From Polaromonas sp047303325 (GTDB lineage: Bacteria; Pseudomonadota; Gammaproteobacteria; Burkholderiales; Burkholderiaceae_C): a stretch of 64,000 bases of DNA. The position numbers were made by a program, and so were the translations under genes. Positions 34,073 to 43,258 of this stretch are shown piece after piece. The notes beneath the pieces were generated by a model that was not told the DNA's origin, searched no databases, and worked only from the letters and a program-made list of their open reading frames with translations. Position 1 is the first letter of the stretch; the number at the start of each line of letters is the position of its first letter. The stretch is taken from NCBI RefSeq assembly GCF_047303325.1, contig NZ_JBKBEX010000023.1, positions 1 through 64,000 of the forward strand. Direction: 5' to 3'.

Positions 34073-34474
34073 TCAGGAGCCCGAGCCCGTGGCGGCCTTG
34101 GTGAGCTCGGCCAGCGAGATGAAGGAGTCGTGGTTGGTGTCGATCTGCTCGAAACGCTGTGCCACGGCCGGCAGGTGTTCGGCCTCCTGCCGGTCCAGCT
34201 TGCCGTCCTTGTTGGCATCGGCGCGGTTGAAAGCCGCCTCGACGTCCTTGGGAGTGGTGCGGTTTTGCGGAACGGCGCCCGGGGTGGCGGAGGGCGCCAT
34301 CTGGGACGGCGGGCTGCCGGGGCTGGCCGGCGAAGCCGGGGCGGTCTGGGCCCGTGCGGCGCCGGCAACGCCCGCGGCCAAAGCGGCCACCAGCAGCACG
34401 CTGCGCAACTCAAAGCCGGGAATAGAATGTTTTGAATGTTTTACGGGGGATGTTGCCGTCGTGTGTAGGGTCAT
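34073..34474 (-). CDS. secreted EF-hand protein
   Basis: The product is 133 residues. Residues about 20-43 are a hydrophobic signal segment ending ARAQ. The mature protein starts Pro/Ser/Ala-rich and then has two EF-hand loops: DANKDGKLDRQE and DTNHDSFISLAE, each with the canonical 12-residue spacing. It is probably a periplasmic calcium-binding protein. It is divergent from the cobalamin adenosyltransferase gene; the 207-base gap contains a 10-bp palindrome GTCCTAGGAC (34571-34580). Confidence 0.82.
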   Translation of the reverse strand: MTLHTTATSPVKHSKHSIPGFELRSVLLVAALAAGVAGAARAQTAPASPASPGSPPSQMAPSATPGAVPQNRTTPKDVEAAFNRADANKDGKLDRQEAEHLPAVAQRFEQIDTNHDSFISLAELTKAATGSGS

Positions 34475-34681
34475 GCGAGGAGTCTTTCAAAGAGTGAACA
34501 AGCCGCCATTGCAACCCAGCCGGCGCCTCGCGGCCAGCAGTTTTTCAGGGTGTTGCCTCACTGACATGATGTCCTAGGACGACACATTTTTTTGCCCGGC
34601 GTAACGCTTGCCGCTTTGGTCTCTCATTAGTTCCTTTGCTTCATTGACTTTTCTACACAGCGCCTCATCGCGCTCCGCACC

Positions 34682-35248
34682 ATGGCCAACAGACTTTCAC
34701 AGATCGCAACCCGCACCGGCGACAACGGCACCACCGGCCTGGGTGACAACACGCGCGTATCCAAGGACAGCCTGCGCGTCCATGCCATGGGCGACGTCGA
34801 CGAACTCAACTCGCACATCGGTGTGTTGCTGTGTGAAGAGCTGCCGACCGGCGTGCGCGAGCTGCTGGTGGAGGTGCAGCACCAGCTCTTCAACCTCGGC
34901 GGCGAGCTGTCCATCCCGGGCTTTGAATTGCTCAAGCCCGAGGCCGTGGCCTTGCTGGACGAAGCGCTGGCCGAACACAATGCCGCACTGCCGCGCCTGG
35001 CCGAGTTCATACTGCCGGCCGGTTCACGCGCCGCCGCGCTGGCCCATGTGTGCCGCACCGTGGCGCGACGCGCCGAACGCGCCGTGGTGGCACTGGGCGC
35101 GACCGAGCCCTTGAAGGAAGCGCCGCGCCAGTACCTCAACCGCCTGAGCGACCTGCTGTTTGTGCTGTCGCGTGTGCTCAACCGCATGAATGGCGGCGAC
35201 GATGTGTACTGGAAGAGTGAGCGCATGGCGCGCGCGGCCACAGAATAG
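34682..35248 (+). CDS. PduO-type cob(I)alamin adenosyltransferase
   Basis: The product is 188 residues. The N-terminal ATP-binding motif TRTGDNGTTGLGD and the helical bundle with GDVDELNSHIG, LPAGSRAAALAHVCRTVARRAER and LSDLLFVLSRVLN mark the PduO/MMAB family. It transfers the adenosyl group from ATP to cob(I)alamin to make coenzyme B12. It stands alone here, with no B12-dependent enzyme in the window. Confidence 0.93.
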   Translation: MANRLSQIATRTGDNGTTGLGDNTRVSKDSLRVHAMGDVDELNSHIGVLLCEELPTGVRELLVEVQHQLFNLGGELSIPGFELLKPEAVALLDEALAEHNAALPRLAEFILPAGSRAAALAHVCRTVARRAERAVVALGATEPLKEAPRQYLNRLSDLLFVLSRVLNRMNGGDDVYWKSERMARAATE

Positions 35249-35332
35249 CGCGGCGTGTTTGCACGCATCCTTGAGATGCCACCTGCCAAGCGCTGAACAG
35301 GTTTAGGACTCAGCCCACATGAACCAGCGGCT

Positions 35333-36277
35333 CTAGATGTCGTAGCTCGCGGCGCCCGGCTCATCGCTCAAGGTCTTCTCGACCACGGCGCGTGTCAGCG
35401 TGGGTGCGAAGGACTCGATAAACGCATAGACGTAACCGCGCAGGTAGCTGCCGCGGCGCACCGCGAGCTTGGTGAGGTTGATGCCGAACAGCGCGCCCGC
35501 GTCCAGCGCGCGCAGGGCGGTGTCGCGCTCGGCCTCGTAGGCGATGGAGGCGACGATGCCCACGCCCATGCCCAGCTCCACATAGGTCTTGATCACGTCG
35601 GCATCCATGGCCGTCAGCACGATGTTGGGCGCCAGGCCGCGCTGGGTGAACGCGCCGTCGATGTGTGATCGGCCGGTGAAGCCGGTGTCGTAGGTGATCA
35701 GCGCAAAGCGCGCCAGGCTCTCTAGCGTGAGCGGGCCGTCCAGCAGCGGGTGGCCGGGCGGCACGATGACCGAGTGCGTCCAGCGGTAGCAGGGCAGGGC
35801 GACAAGCTCGGGGTAGTCGTTGAGCGCCTCGGTGGCGATGCCCACGTCGACCTCGCCCGACACCAGCATGTCGGCCACCTGCTTGGGCGAGCCCTGGTGC
35901 AGGTGCAGTTTCACGTTGGGAAACTGGCTGCGGAACTCCTGCACCGCGTGCGGCAGCGCGTAGCGCGCCTGCGAGTGTGTGGCGGCAATCGACAGCAGGC
36001 CGCTTTGCTGGGCCATGAATTCCTGGCCGGCTTTTTTCAGGTTGCTGCTCTCCAGCAGCAGGCGCTCGATGATGGGCAGTACATGGGCGCCCGGTTCGGT
36101 CAGCCCCGTCAGGCGCTTGCCGGCGCGCACAAAGAGTTCAATGCCCAGCTCTTCTTCGAGTTCGCGGATCTGCCGGCTCACGCCGGGTTGCGAGGTGTGC
36201 AGCGCATTGGCCACGTCGGTGAGGTTGAAATTGCATCGCACGGCCTCGCGCATGGAACGCAGCTGCTGGAAATTCAT
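35333..36277 (-). CDS. cysB: CysB-type LysR regulator
   Basis: The product is 314 residues. The N-terminal winged HTH (MNFQQLRSMREAVRCNFNLT, NALHTSQPGVSRQIRELEEE) and the effector domain with VPPGHPL, DTGFTGRSHID and GMGVGIVASIAY match CysB/Cbl. CysB activates sulfate and thiosulfate assimilation with N-acetylserine as effector. No cys structural genes lie nearby. The ATG at 36277 is standard for the family. Confidence 0.88.
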   Translation of the reverse strand: MNFQQLRSMREAVRCNFNLTDVANALHTSQPGVSRQIRELEEELGIELFVRAGKRLTGLTEPGAHVLPIIERLLLESSNLKKAGQEFMAQQSGLLSIAATHSQARYALPHAVQEFRSQFPNVKLHLHQGSPKQVADMLVSGEVDVGIATEALNDYPELVALPCYRWTHSVIVPPGHPLLDGPLTLESLARFALITYDTGFTGRSHIDGAFTQRGLAPNIVLTAMDADVIKTYVELGMGVGIVASIAYEAERDTALRALDAGALFGINLTKLAVRRGSYLRGYVYAFIESFAPTLTRAVVEKTLSDEPGAASYDI

Positions 36278-36412
36278 GGTGGCGAAGGCGCGGGGCGCGC
36301 GGTGTTGAAGAAGTCAAACACCGGATTGTGGGCAGGCGCCCTTATTTGAGGAACTACTGATTAGTTCGTTTTAAATCACCAAAACATCCTAAGAACCTGT
36401 GACCAAGACACC

Positions 36413-36721
36413 TTAGACCCGCGTCAGCATGCGCGCCGGCAAGCTGCCGCGGAAGGCGGGCAGCAGCGCGTTGATGCGCCGCACGGCCTCTTCCTGGCAG
36501 AACTGGCGCGCGACCAGCTGGAATATTTCCCCCCGCAGCTGCCACAGCTGCTGTGCGCTGTGCGCGTCATCGATGCGCCAGCGCATGCGTTCGCACATGG
36601 GCCCCTCGCAGTGCTGCAGCGCTTCGTGGAGCTGAAGCCGCAGTGGCTCCATGTGCTGCGGTTTGCCTGCCGCGGCAACGCTTTCGTGCAGCCAGCTGTG
36701 CAGCGACTTCTTCCAGGCCAT
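36413..36721 (-). CDS. hypothetical protein, 102 residues
   Basis: The frame starts MAWKKSLHSWLHESV and has no signal peptide or membrane segment. The composition is helix-forming with paired His/Cys and Gln residues (QHCEGPMCERMRW). It ends LPARMLTRV. It lies 57 bases downstream of the binding-protein gene at 36779 and reads the same way, so it may be its operon partner. Opposite-strand frames are also open here. No family is recognised. Confidence 0.55.
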   Translation of the reverse strand: MAWKKSLHSWLHESVAAAGKPQHMEPLRLQLHEALQHCEGPMCERMRWRIDDAHSAQQLWQLRGEIFQLVARQFCQEEAVRRINALLPAFRGSLPARMLTRV

Positions 36722-36778
36722 GGCGGTTCCCCTTGTGGATGGGCGCTGATGCGACAGGGGGGTTCAGAAGGCCGGCCA

Positions 36779-37891
36779 TCAGCGCACAAAGCGGCCTTCA
36801 AGGTCCACGATGGAGAGGTCGGCGAAGTCCAGGCCCGTATGGTCGTCGGGGCCGAAACTCACCTCCAGCCCGCCCAGGTCGTAGCGCTTCATGCCTTCGA
36901 GGGCTGCCTGCAGCGTCTCGCGCGTGGGATTTTTGCCGGCACGCCGCAGGCCTTCCACCAGCACCTTGGCGGCGGCATAGCCTTCCAGGATGGCGGGCGA
37001 CAGCATGATCTTTTTGGCCTTGGCGAGCTCGGTGGCTTCCTGCACCATGGTGTAGGCATAAGAGCGCTCGGACGGGTAGACCTGCGTGACGATGACGCCG
37101 CGCGAATATTCCCCCAGCGCCTTGACGAAGCCCTGTGATGCGTTGTTCGACAGAGTGACCACACGCACCGACGATTTGGCGGCGCGAAAGGCCTTCACCC
37201 CGTCGGCCACGGCGTTGGCCGAGCCTATCCACAGTACGGCCTGCGCATCGCTGGCCAGGATGGGCGGCACGAGCTGGCTGTAGTCGGGCTTGCTGCGGTC
37301 GGCTTTCAGGACATGCGTGGGTTTCAGCTTGGCCTGGGCAAAGCCCTTGTTGGCCCCCTCCAGGCCGTCGCGGCCGAAGGAGTCGTCCGCATGAACCAGG
37401 GCGATGCGCGTGATCCCCAGCGTATTCAGGTGCTCAATGGCTTTCTGGGCCTCGCGCTGGTAGGTTGCGCGCACATTGAAGACGTAGCGCTGCACCGGCT
37501 GGTGCAACACCATCGCGCCGGTGGACGGGCCCACCAGCGGCATGCGGTTGGCCTGCAGCACGGGCAGCACGGCTTCGGTGGGCGGCGTGCCGCGCGTGAG
37601 GAACAGGGCGACGGCGCCGCGCTCGGCCAGCTTCTGCGCGTTCTCGGCGGCGAGCTTGGGGTCGAACTTGTCGTCCATGGACAGCAGCTCCAGTTGCTGG
37701 CCCGCGATACCGCCCTTGGCGTTCACCGCGTCCAGCCACAGGCGGGCCCCGTCCGTTGTCTCCTTAACGCCCGCGGCCACGGGGCCGGTGAACCCGGCGG
37801 TCTGGCCGATCAGGATCTGGGCGTGTCCCGCGCCGCACAGGGCGGCCGCCAGCAGCGCCGCCGCGCATCTTTGGAGTGTTTTCGTGTCCAT
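36779..37891 (-). CDS. LivK-type ABC transporter substrate-binding protein (orphan)
   Basis: The product is 370 residues with a signal peptide ending GHAQ. The type-1 periplasmic-binding-protein fold is evident: ILIGQTAGFTGPVA, LWLDAVNAKGGIAGQ, LELLSMDDKFDP, LTRGTPPTEAVLPVL, and a YDLGGLEVSFGPDDHTG tail. The family binds branched-chain amino acids, amides or aromatic compounds. No permease or ATPase genes are adjacent. A second, similar orphan lies at 40728 and a third at 61493. Confidence 0.92.
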   Translation of the reverse strand: MDTKTLQRCAAALLAAALCGAGHAQILIGQTAGFTGPVAAGVKETTDGARLWLDAVNAKGGIAGQQLELLSMDDKFDPKLAAENAQKLAERGAVALFLTRGTPPTEAVLPVLQANRMPLVGPSTGAMVLHQPVQRYVFNVRATYQREAQKAIEHLNTLGITRIALVHADDSFGRDGLEGANKGFAQAKLKPTHVLKADRSKPDYSQLVPPILASDAQAVLWIGSANAVADGVKAFRAAKSSVRVVTLSNNASQGFVKALGEYSRGVIVTQVYPSERSYAYTMVQEATELAKAKKIMLSPAILEGYAAAKVLVEGLRRAGKNPTRETLQAALEGMKRYDLGGLEVSFGPDDHTGLDFADLSIVDLEGRFVR

Positions 37892-38177
37892 TTGTTACTT
37901 TTGAGCCTCTCGTCGCCGAACAATAGGGACGAATACTCATCAGATCAAATACGAAAAAAACGGCTTTTCCAGACTCAAAAAGTATGGGAAGAGTCCTGGT
38001 GCTGGCCGGGGCGATGCGGCTGGGAGTGGCTTGCCGCCTCGCTCTGCGTGGGTGAGCAGGCTGTCGCGGAGCTTATAGGCGCTTGCCTGCACCCCGGCCA
38101 TGAAGGGCCCTCCGGGGGCAAGCGTGGAGGCGCTTGCCCGGCGCCGAAAATTCGTTGCTATTCGTAAACCGGCCGCC

Positions 38178-38600
38178 TCAGCCCGGCTGCAGCATCGCCA
38201 TGGTGATGCGCGAGACGCAGGTCAGCTCACCCGCGTCGTTGTGCAGGTCTATCTGCCAGACCTGGGTGCTGCGGCCTATGTGCACCGGGCGCGTGATGCC
38301 TGTGACCCAGCCGCTGGTCGTGCCCTTGAGGTGGTTGGCATTAATGTCCAGCCCCACGGCGCGATGGCCCGCCGGCACCGCAAAGGCCGCGCCGCAGGAG
38401 CCCAGGGTTTCGGCCAGCACCACCGACACGCCGCCGTGCAACAAGCCGTAGGGTTGCACCGTGCGGCGGTCCACCGGCACCCGCGCGCGTATGAAGTCGT
38501 CCCCGACCTCCAGGAACTCTATGCCCAGATGCGTCACCGCGCTGTCGGCGTTGGCGGCGGTGAGCAGTGCGACGGAGATGGGCTGTTTCCAGATGCGCAT
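38178..38600 (-). CDS. hotdog-fold acyl-CoA thioesterase (YdiI/MenI-like)
   Basis: The product is 140 residues. LLHGGVSVVLAETLGS with the catalytic Glu, and VGLDINANHLKGTTSGWVTG, are the landmarks of the PaaI/YdiI/EntH group that hydrolyse aromatic or DHNA-CoA thioesters. The 286-base gap 37892-38177 between it and the preceding gene shows A/T-rich promoter-like DNA near 37940 but no gene. The substrate is not deducible from context. Confidence 0.88.
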   Translation of the reverse strand: MRIWKQPISVALLTAANADSAVTHLGIEFLEVGDDFIRARVPVDRRTVQPYGLLHGGVSVVLAETLGSCGAAFAVPAGHRAVGLDINANHLKGTTSGWVTGITRPVHIGRSTQVWQIDLHNDAGELTCVSRITMAMLQPG

Positions 38601-38721
38601 GGTGTTGGGCTTTCTCAGGTATCAGGACTATAAGCTTGCGGCCTACAGCAGGTGGGCCACTTGTCGCCTCGGCAACAGTGGCGCCAAGGCTTAAGCTGGC
38701 TCGCATGAGAGACATGATTCG

Positions 38722-40023
38722 ATGACGCGCGCGAACAAGTGGCTGCTGGGTCTGGGCATCACGGCAGTGCTGCTGGGCGCCGCCTGGGTTGCGCTGTTGC
38801 GCCTGCTGCCGTCCGACGAAGAGCTGGCACGTCGCGCCTCCGTCGAACTGGAAGCCCGGCTGGGCACCAAGGTGCGCGTGGGCGCGCTGCATTGGCGGCT
38901 GCTGCCTTCGCCCGCCGTGGTGATTGAAGATGTCGCGACCGAGCAGCCTCAGCCCATACTGATCAAAAAGCTCACTGCCTATCCCGACGTGTTCGCGCTG
39001 GCGCAGCGCCGCGTCAAGATAGACCGGGCCGACCTGGAAGGCGCCGTGGTGCCCCAGCTCTCGCTGCACGGCCTGGGCAGCGGGCGCGAGAAGGACGAGA
39101 CGGCGGCCGAAGAGCTGCCGCTGGCGCGCTTTGTGTTTCGCGATCTGACCTGGGTTTCGCGGCGCGGCATCGCGGTGGTCTATGAGGGCGAAGTCGATTT
39201 CGACCCCGGCTGGCGCCCGCGCAAGGCCGAGCTGCGCCGGCCCGGTTTCAAGCCCGCCACCGACCTGAGCCTGGCGCGCCAGGGCCAGGAGGATCGCTGG
39301 GCCGCGCGCATCCACGTGGGTGGGGGCACGGCCAACGGCGAAGTCAGGCTGGACTTTCGCGCCAATGGCCGCATGCACCTGGAGGGCACATTGCAGCCGC
39401 AGGGCGTGGAAGTCGAAAGCATGATGGCGGCATTCAACCGCCGCTCCGTCATCGCGGGCAAGGCCTCGGGCGAGACCACGCTCTCGGCCAACGGCGACAC
39501 CGTGGGCGAGCTTGCGCGCTCGCTGCACACGCGCACGCCCTTCAGCATGGGCAAGTCCACCTTGCTGCGCTTTGACCTGGACAAGGCCGTGCGCAGCGCT
39601 GGCAAAGAGCACGCCGGCCAGACAGCGCTGGACTCGGTCACCGGCCGGCTCGACACGCAGAACACGCCGCAGGGCATGGTGGTCACTTATACAGATCTCA
39701 AGGCGACGTCGGGCTCATTGAGCGCTTCGGGCCAGGCCAAGGTTGCCAACCGCCAGATCGAGGCCGAGTTCGCCGTCGACCTGGTGGACGGCATCATCGG
39801 CGTCCCGCTCAGCGTCAGCGGCCCGCTCGACAATGTCAAATTCTCCGTGCCTAACAGCGCCATCGCGGGCGCGGTGGTCGGCACGGCCGTGTTGCCGGGC
39901 GTAGGCACGGCCATAGGCGCGCGCATAGGGGCCACGCTGGGGAAAATTCTCAGCCCGGGGCCGGCGTCGCCCGCATCCGCGCCGTCGCCCGCACGCGCGG
40001 CCAAGCCCGCCACAAGCCGATAA
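38722..40023 (+). CDS. AsmA-like inner-membrane-anchored protein (second copy)
   Basis: The product is 433 residues. Residues about 8-27 are a membrane anchor. The periplasmic region shows the same plan as the protein at 9378: ARRASVELEARLGTKVRVGA near the start, TPFSMGKSTLLRFDLDKAVR in the middle and GPLDNVKFSVPNSA near the end. The tail GAVVGTAVLPGVGTAIGARI matches the glycine-zipper pattern of the paralogue. A Pro/Ala/Ser tail follows. It probably functions in envelope lipid handling. Confidence 0.8.
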   Translation: MTRANKWLLGLGITAVLLGAAWVALLRLLPSDEELARRASVELEARLGTKVRVGALHWRLLPSPAVVIEDVATEQPQPILIKKLTAYPDVFALAQRRVKIDRADLEGAVVPQLSLHGLGSGREKDETAAEELPLARFVFRDLTWVSRRGIAVVYEGEVDFDPGWRPRKAELRRPGFKPATDLSLARQGQEDRWAARIHVGGGTANGEVRLDFRANGRMHLEGTLQPQGVEVESMMAAFNRRSVIAGKASGETTLSANGDTVGELARSLHTRTPFSMGKSTLLRFDLDKAVRSAGKEHAGQTALDSVTGRLDTQNTPQGMVVTYTDLKATSGSLSASGQAKVANRQIEAEFAVDLVDGIIGVPLSVSGPLDNVKFSVPNSAIAGAVVGTAVLPGVGTAIGARIGATLGKILSPGPASPASAPSPARAAKPATSR

Positions 40024-40189
40024 GCGTTGCATGGGATGGAGACCCCGGCGCGCGCCAGGCCTTTGGCGAGCTTCCCGCGGGCCGCAAGCGTAGAATCGTC
40101 CGCGGATTCCGCGTGCCGTTTGTAAGCCCTCGCTTTTGCACAGGTTTGCCACGGCAACGGTCCTGCCTCCCCTCATCTAGGACCCTGAC

Positions 40190-40528
40190 ATGCCCCAGCC
40201 GCTCTCCGCCGTACCCACGCCACTGGAACGCGCGCTTGACCAGAACGAGTCCGTGAAAGACACCGTGGAACAGTCGGCCGCCGAACTGCTGGTGATCAAC
40301 ACGGTGCTCAAACAGGAAATCCCGCCCGAAGTGCAAAGCGGCGAGGTGGCCCAGGCACTGGAAAAAACCGACGCGCTGGAAACCCGCATCCAGGAGTCCG
40401 CCGAAGACCTGGCCCAAGTCAACGAGGTGCTGGAGCAGCAAATCGACGAGCGCGCCGACCTGGAGCGCGAACTCAGGGCCACCAAGGCCGCCCTGGCCAA
40501 GGCGACGGGGCAAGCTCAGGCCAAATAA
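40190..40528 (+). CDS. coiled-coil hypothetical protein, 112 residues
   Basis: The chain is almost wholly charged and helical, with heptad-like runs rich in Glu, Gln, Leu and Ala (ELLVINTVLKQEI, VLEQQIDERADLERELRATK). There is no signal peptide and no cysteine. The ATG at 40190 lies downstream of the AsmA-like gene by 166 bases. The function is unknown; a scaffold or adaptor role is only a guess. Codon use fits a real gene. Confidence 0.7.
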   Translation: MPQPLSAVPTPLERALDQNESVKDTVEQSAAELLVINTVLKQEIPPEVQSGEVAQALEKTDALETRIQESAEDLAQVNEVLEQQIDERADLERELRATKAALAKATGQAQAK

Positions 40529-40727
40529 GGCAGCAGCCCACGCGGGCTGTCCCTGATCGCCCCCATTGTTGAACGGTTTATCAGGGTTATTACCTAGAAT
40601 CCATTACACTCCGGTGCTTACGCTGCCGGCCCGCGCTTTTGCGCCGGGCGGTGGCTGGTTGTTCACCCCCAAGGCCGCACGGCCTTGTTCTTCTGGCTTC
40701 ACGGCCGCCCCTTGGAGATTTTTCGCG

Positions 40728-41879
40728 ATGTTTCGCCGCCGCTTCCTTTCGCTCGCCCCTCAATTGGCTGCCTTGTCGGCCGCCCCCGCTTTTATCCGCA
40801 ATGCCTATGCCCAGGACGGCCTGACAGCCAAGGCCGTCACCATAGGCTGCACCGGTGCGACCAGCGGCCCGCTGGCCGGTGTCGGCGCAGAACTCAAACA
40901 AGGCGTGGACGCCGCCATGGGCCAGATCAACGCCAAGGGCGGCGTGAACGGCCGGGTGCTGCAGTTCCAGATGATGGACGACGCTTATGTACCGCAGCGC
41001 AGCGCCGACAACGTCAAGAAGATGATCGGCGACGGCAGCATTTTTGCGCTGATGTCCTGCGTGGGCACGCCCAACAACACCGCCATCGTGCCGCTGATTG
41101 AGGAGTCCAACCTGCCTTACGTCGGCCCGCGTTCGGGCGCCTCCTCGCTGCGCAAGCCCGGCATGCGCAATGTCTTCCATGTGCGCGCCAGCTATACCGA
41201 CGAAACCCAGCGCCTGGTGCAGCGAGTCGTGAGCATGGGCATCAAAGACCTGGCCGTCGTCTACCTGGACAACGACTACGGCAAGGAAGTGCTGGTCGAC
41301 GTCAGCCGCGCGCTGCAGGCGCAGGGCGCCAAGGCCGCGACGCAGGCGGCGCTGGCCGTTGACGGCAAGAACCTCACCGAGGTCGTGAACCAGGTTGTCG
41401 CCGGCAAACCCGGCGCCGTGCTGCTGGGCACCGCGGGCTCGGTGTCCGTCGGCCTGATCAGTGCGCTCAAGAAGGCGTCGCCCATGCTGCCGATCGCGGG
41501 CCTGAGCGTCACGCTGTCGGGCGACGGCATCAAGGCGCTGGGCGCGGCCGGCTCCGGCCTGGCGCTGACCATGGTGTTCCCCGACCCGTATCGCGCCAAG
41601 CTGCAGGTGGTGCGCGACTACCAGGCCGCCATGCGCGCCATCGGCCAGCAGGAGTTCTCGCCGGTCAGCTTTGAGAGCTACATCAATACCCTCGTCATGG
41701 CCGAGGGCCTGGAGCGCGCCGGCCGCGAGCTGACGCGCGCCAAGCTGCGCAACGCGCTGGCCGGCTTGCAGAAGTTCGACCTCGGCGGCTTCACTGTCGA
41801 CTACGCCGCGCCGCCCTTCGCGGGTTCGAAGTTTGTGGAGCTCGGCGTGCTGGGTAACGGCGGCCGCTTTATCGGTTAA
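40728..41879 (+). CDS. LivK-type ABC substrate-binding protein with Tat-like signal (orphan)
   Basis: The product is 383 residues from the ATG at 40728, which follows GGAG; the longer frame has no support. The N-terminus FRRRFLSLAPQLAAL ends NAYAQ, a twin-arginine-like signal. The binding-protein fold shows IGCTGATSGPLAGVG, MGQINAKGGVNGR and YLDNDYGKEVLVDV. Its closest relative in the window is the protein at 36779 (same YDLGG/FDLGG tail). No transporter genes adjoin. A strong terminator follows. Confidence 0.92.
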   Translation: MFRRRFLSLAPQLAALSAAPAFIRNAYAQDGLTAKAVTIGCTGATSGPLAGVGAELKQGVDAAMGQINAKGGVNGRVLQFQMMDDAYVPQRSADNVKKMIGDGSIFALMSCVGTPNNTAIVPLIEESNLPYVGPRSGASSLRKPGMRNVFHVRASYTDETQRLVQRVVSMGIKDLAVVYLDNDYGKEVLVDVSRALQAQGAKAATQAALAVDGKNLTEVVNQVVAGKPGAVLLGTAGSVSVGLISALKKASPMLPIAGLSVTLSGDGIKALGAAGSGLALTMVFPDPYRAKLQVVRDYQAAMRAIGQQEFSPVSFESYINTLVMAEGLERAGRELTRAKLRNALAGLQKFDLGGFTVDYAAPPFAGSKFVELGVLGNGGRFIG

Positions 41880-41897
41880 ACGGCCAAGCCGCAAGTC

Positions 41898-41938
41898 AAA
41901 AAGCCCCGGCGGGTGCATCACCCGCCGGGGCTTCTTTT
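41898..41938. terminator. bidirectional Rho-independent terminator
   Basis: A perfect 13-bp stem (AGCCCCGGCGGGT with ACCCGCCGGGGCT) and a GCATC loop are followed by TCTTTT on the plus strand. On the minus strand the left flank gives a run of T. It separates the convergent binding-protein and permease genes. Confidence 0.88.
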
Positions 41939-41951
41939 GTTGGGGGCCTGC

Positions 41952-43238
41952 TCAGTGTTTGCGATTGAGCAGCGCGTACAGCAGGATGGCGCCAAAGGTG
42001 GCCGTGCCTATGCCGCCCAGCGCGAACTGGCCGAAGCGCAGCGTGAAGTCGCCGGTGCCCAGCACCAGGGTGATGGCCGCGACGATGAGGTTCTTGTTGT
42101 CCGAAAAATCCACCTTGTTGTCGACCCAGATCTTGGCGCCGGCGACTGCGATCAGGCCGAACACCACGATGCTCACGCCGCCCATCACCGGCAGCGGGAT
42201 GGCCTGGATCAGCGCGCCGAACTTGGGGCTGAAGCCCAGCAGCACGGCGATCAGCGCCGCCACCACAAAGACCGCCGTCGAGTAAATCTTGGTCGCGGCC
42301 ATCACACCGATGTTCTCCGCGTAAGTCGTCACGCCCGTGCCGCCCGCGCCGCCCGAGACCATGGTGGCCACGCCGTCACCGATAAAGGCCCGGCCCATGT
42401 AGACGTCCAGCTTCTTGCCAGTCATGGCCGTCACCGCCTTGATGTGGCCCAGGTTCTCCGCCACCAGGATGATGGCCACCGGCGCGATCAGCAGCATGGC
42501 GCTGGCGTTGAACACCGGCGTGGTGAAGCCCGGCAGGCCGACCCAGGCCGCGCCGGCGATGCCCGAAATGTCTATCGGCTTGCCCAGGCCCAGGCCGTTG
42601 GTGAGCACCGCGTAAATCACGCTGGCCACGATCAGCCCGACCAGGATCAGGAGGCGCTGCACCATGCCGCGTGTCATCACCGCCACCAGCGCCACACTGA
42701 CAAAGGTCACCAGCTGCATCCACGCATCGAAGTTGCCGGCCGCCATGTTCTTGACGGGAATGCTCGCCAGGTTCAGGCCTATCACCGCCACCACCGCACC
42801 CGTGACCACCGGCGGCATGAAACGCTCTATCCAGCCTGTGCCTATGGCCTGCACCACCACGCCTATCAGCGTGTAGAGCGCGCCGCAGGCGATGATGCCG
42901 CCCAGCGCCACGCCCAGATTGGCATTGGGGCCCTTGCCGGCGTAGGCCGTGGCGGCGATGACGACGCCGATGAACGCAAAGCTCGAGCCCAGGTAGCTCG
43001 GCACCTTGCCACCGGTGACGAGGAAAAAGATCAGCGTGCCTATGCCGCTCATCAGGATGGCGATGTTGGGATCAAAACCCATCAGGATGGGCGCCAGCAC
43101 CGTAGCGCCGAACATCGCGATCACATGCTGCACGCCCATGACCGCGGTCTGCGGCCAGGGCAGGCGTTCATCGGGAGCTATCACTCCGCCTTGCTGCAGT
43201 ACCGCGCTGCTTTTCTCCGTCCAGTCCAGCATTCCCAT
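41952..43238 (-). CDS. NCS2-family uracil/xanthine permease
   Basis: The product is 428 residues with about 12-14 hydrophobic segments. The ATG at 43238 is preceded by AGAGGAG. QHVIAMFGATVLAPILMGF, the NAT/NCS2 substrate motifs AENLGHIKAVTAMTG and GAGGTGVTTYAENIGVM, and PLPVMGGVSIVVFG match UraA/RutG-type nucleobase:proton symporters. Uracil is the likeliest substrate. The MITE-like element begins 20 bases upstream of the start codon, so any promoter lies in or beyond it. Confidence 0.9.
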   Translation of the reverse strand: MGMLDWTEKSSAVLQQGGVIAPDERLPWPQTAVMGVQHVIAMFGATVLAPILMGFDPNIAILMSGIGTLIFFLVTGGKVPSYLGSSFAFIGVVIAATAYAGKGPNANLGVALGGIIACGALYTLIGVVVQAIGTGWIERFMPPVVTGAVVAVIGLNLASIPVKNMAAGNFDAWMQLVTFVSVALVAVMTRGMVQRLLILVGLIVASVIYAVLTNGLGLGKPIDISGIAGAAWVGLPGFTTPVFNASAMLLIAPVAIILVAENLGHIKAVTAMTGKKLDVYMGRAFIGDGVATMVSGGAGGTGVTTYAENIGVMAATKIYSTAVFVVAALIAVLLGFSPKFGALIQAIPLPVMGGVSIVVFGLIAVAGAKIWVDNKVDFSDNKNLIVAAITLVLGTGDFTLRFGQFALGGIGTATFGAILLYALLNRKH

Positions 43239-43258
43239 CGCTTGCTCCTCTTGTTGTA

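Noticed and set aside
34571..34580. GTCCTAGGAC palindrome between the EF-hand and adenosyltransferase genes
   Set aside because: A 10-bp palindrome alone is short, and no second copy or adjacent regulator supports an operator role.
36391..36400. AAGAACCTGT identical to the outer end of the MITE-like element
   Set aside because: Only about 10 bases match and no inverted partner or further similarity follows, so it is probably chance or a remnant.
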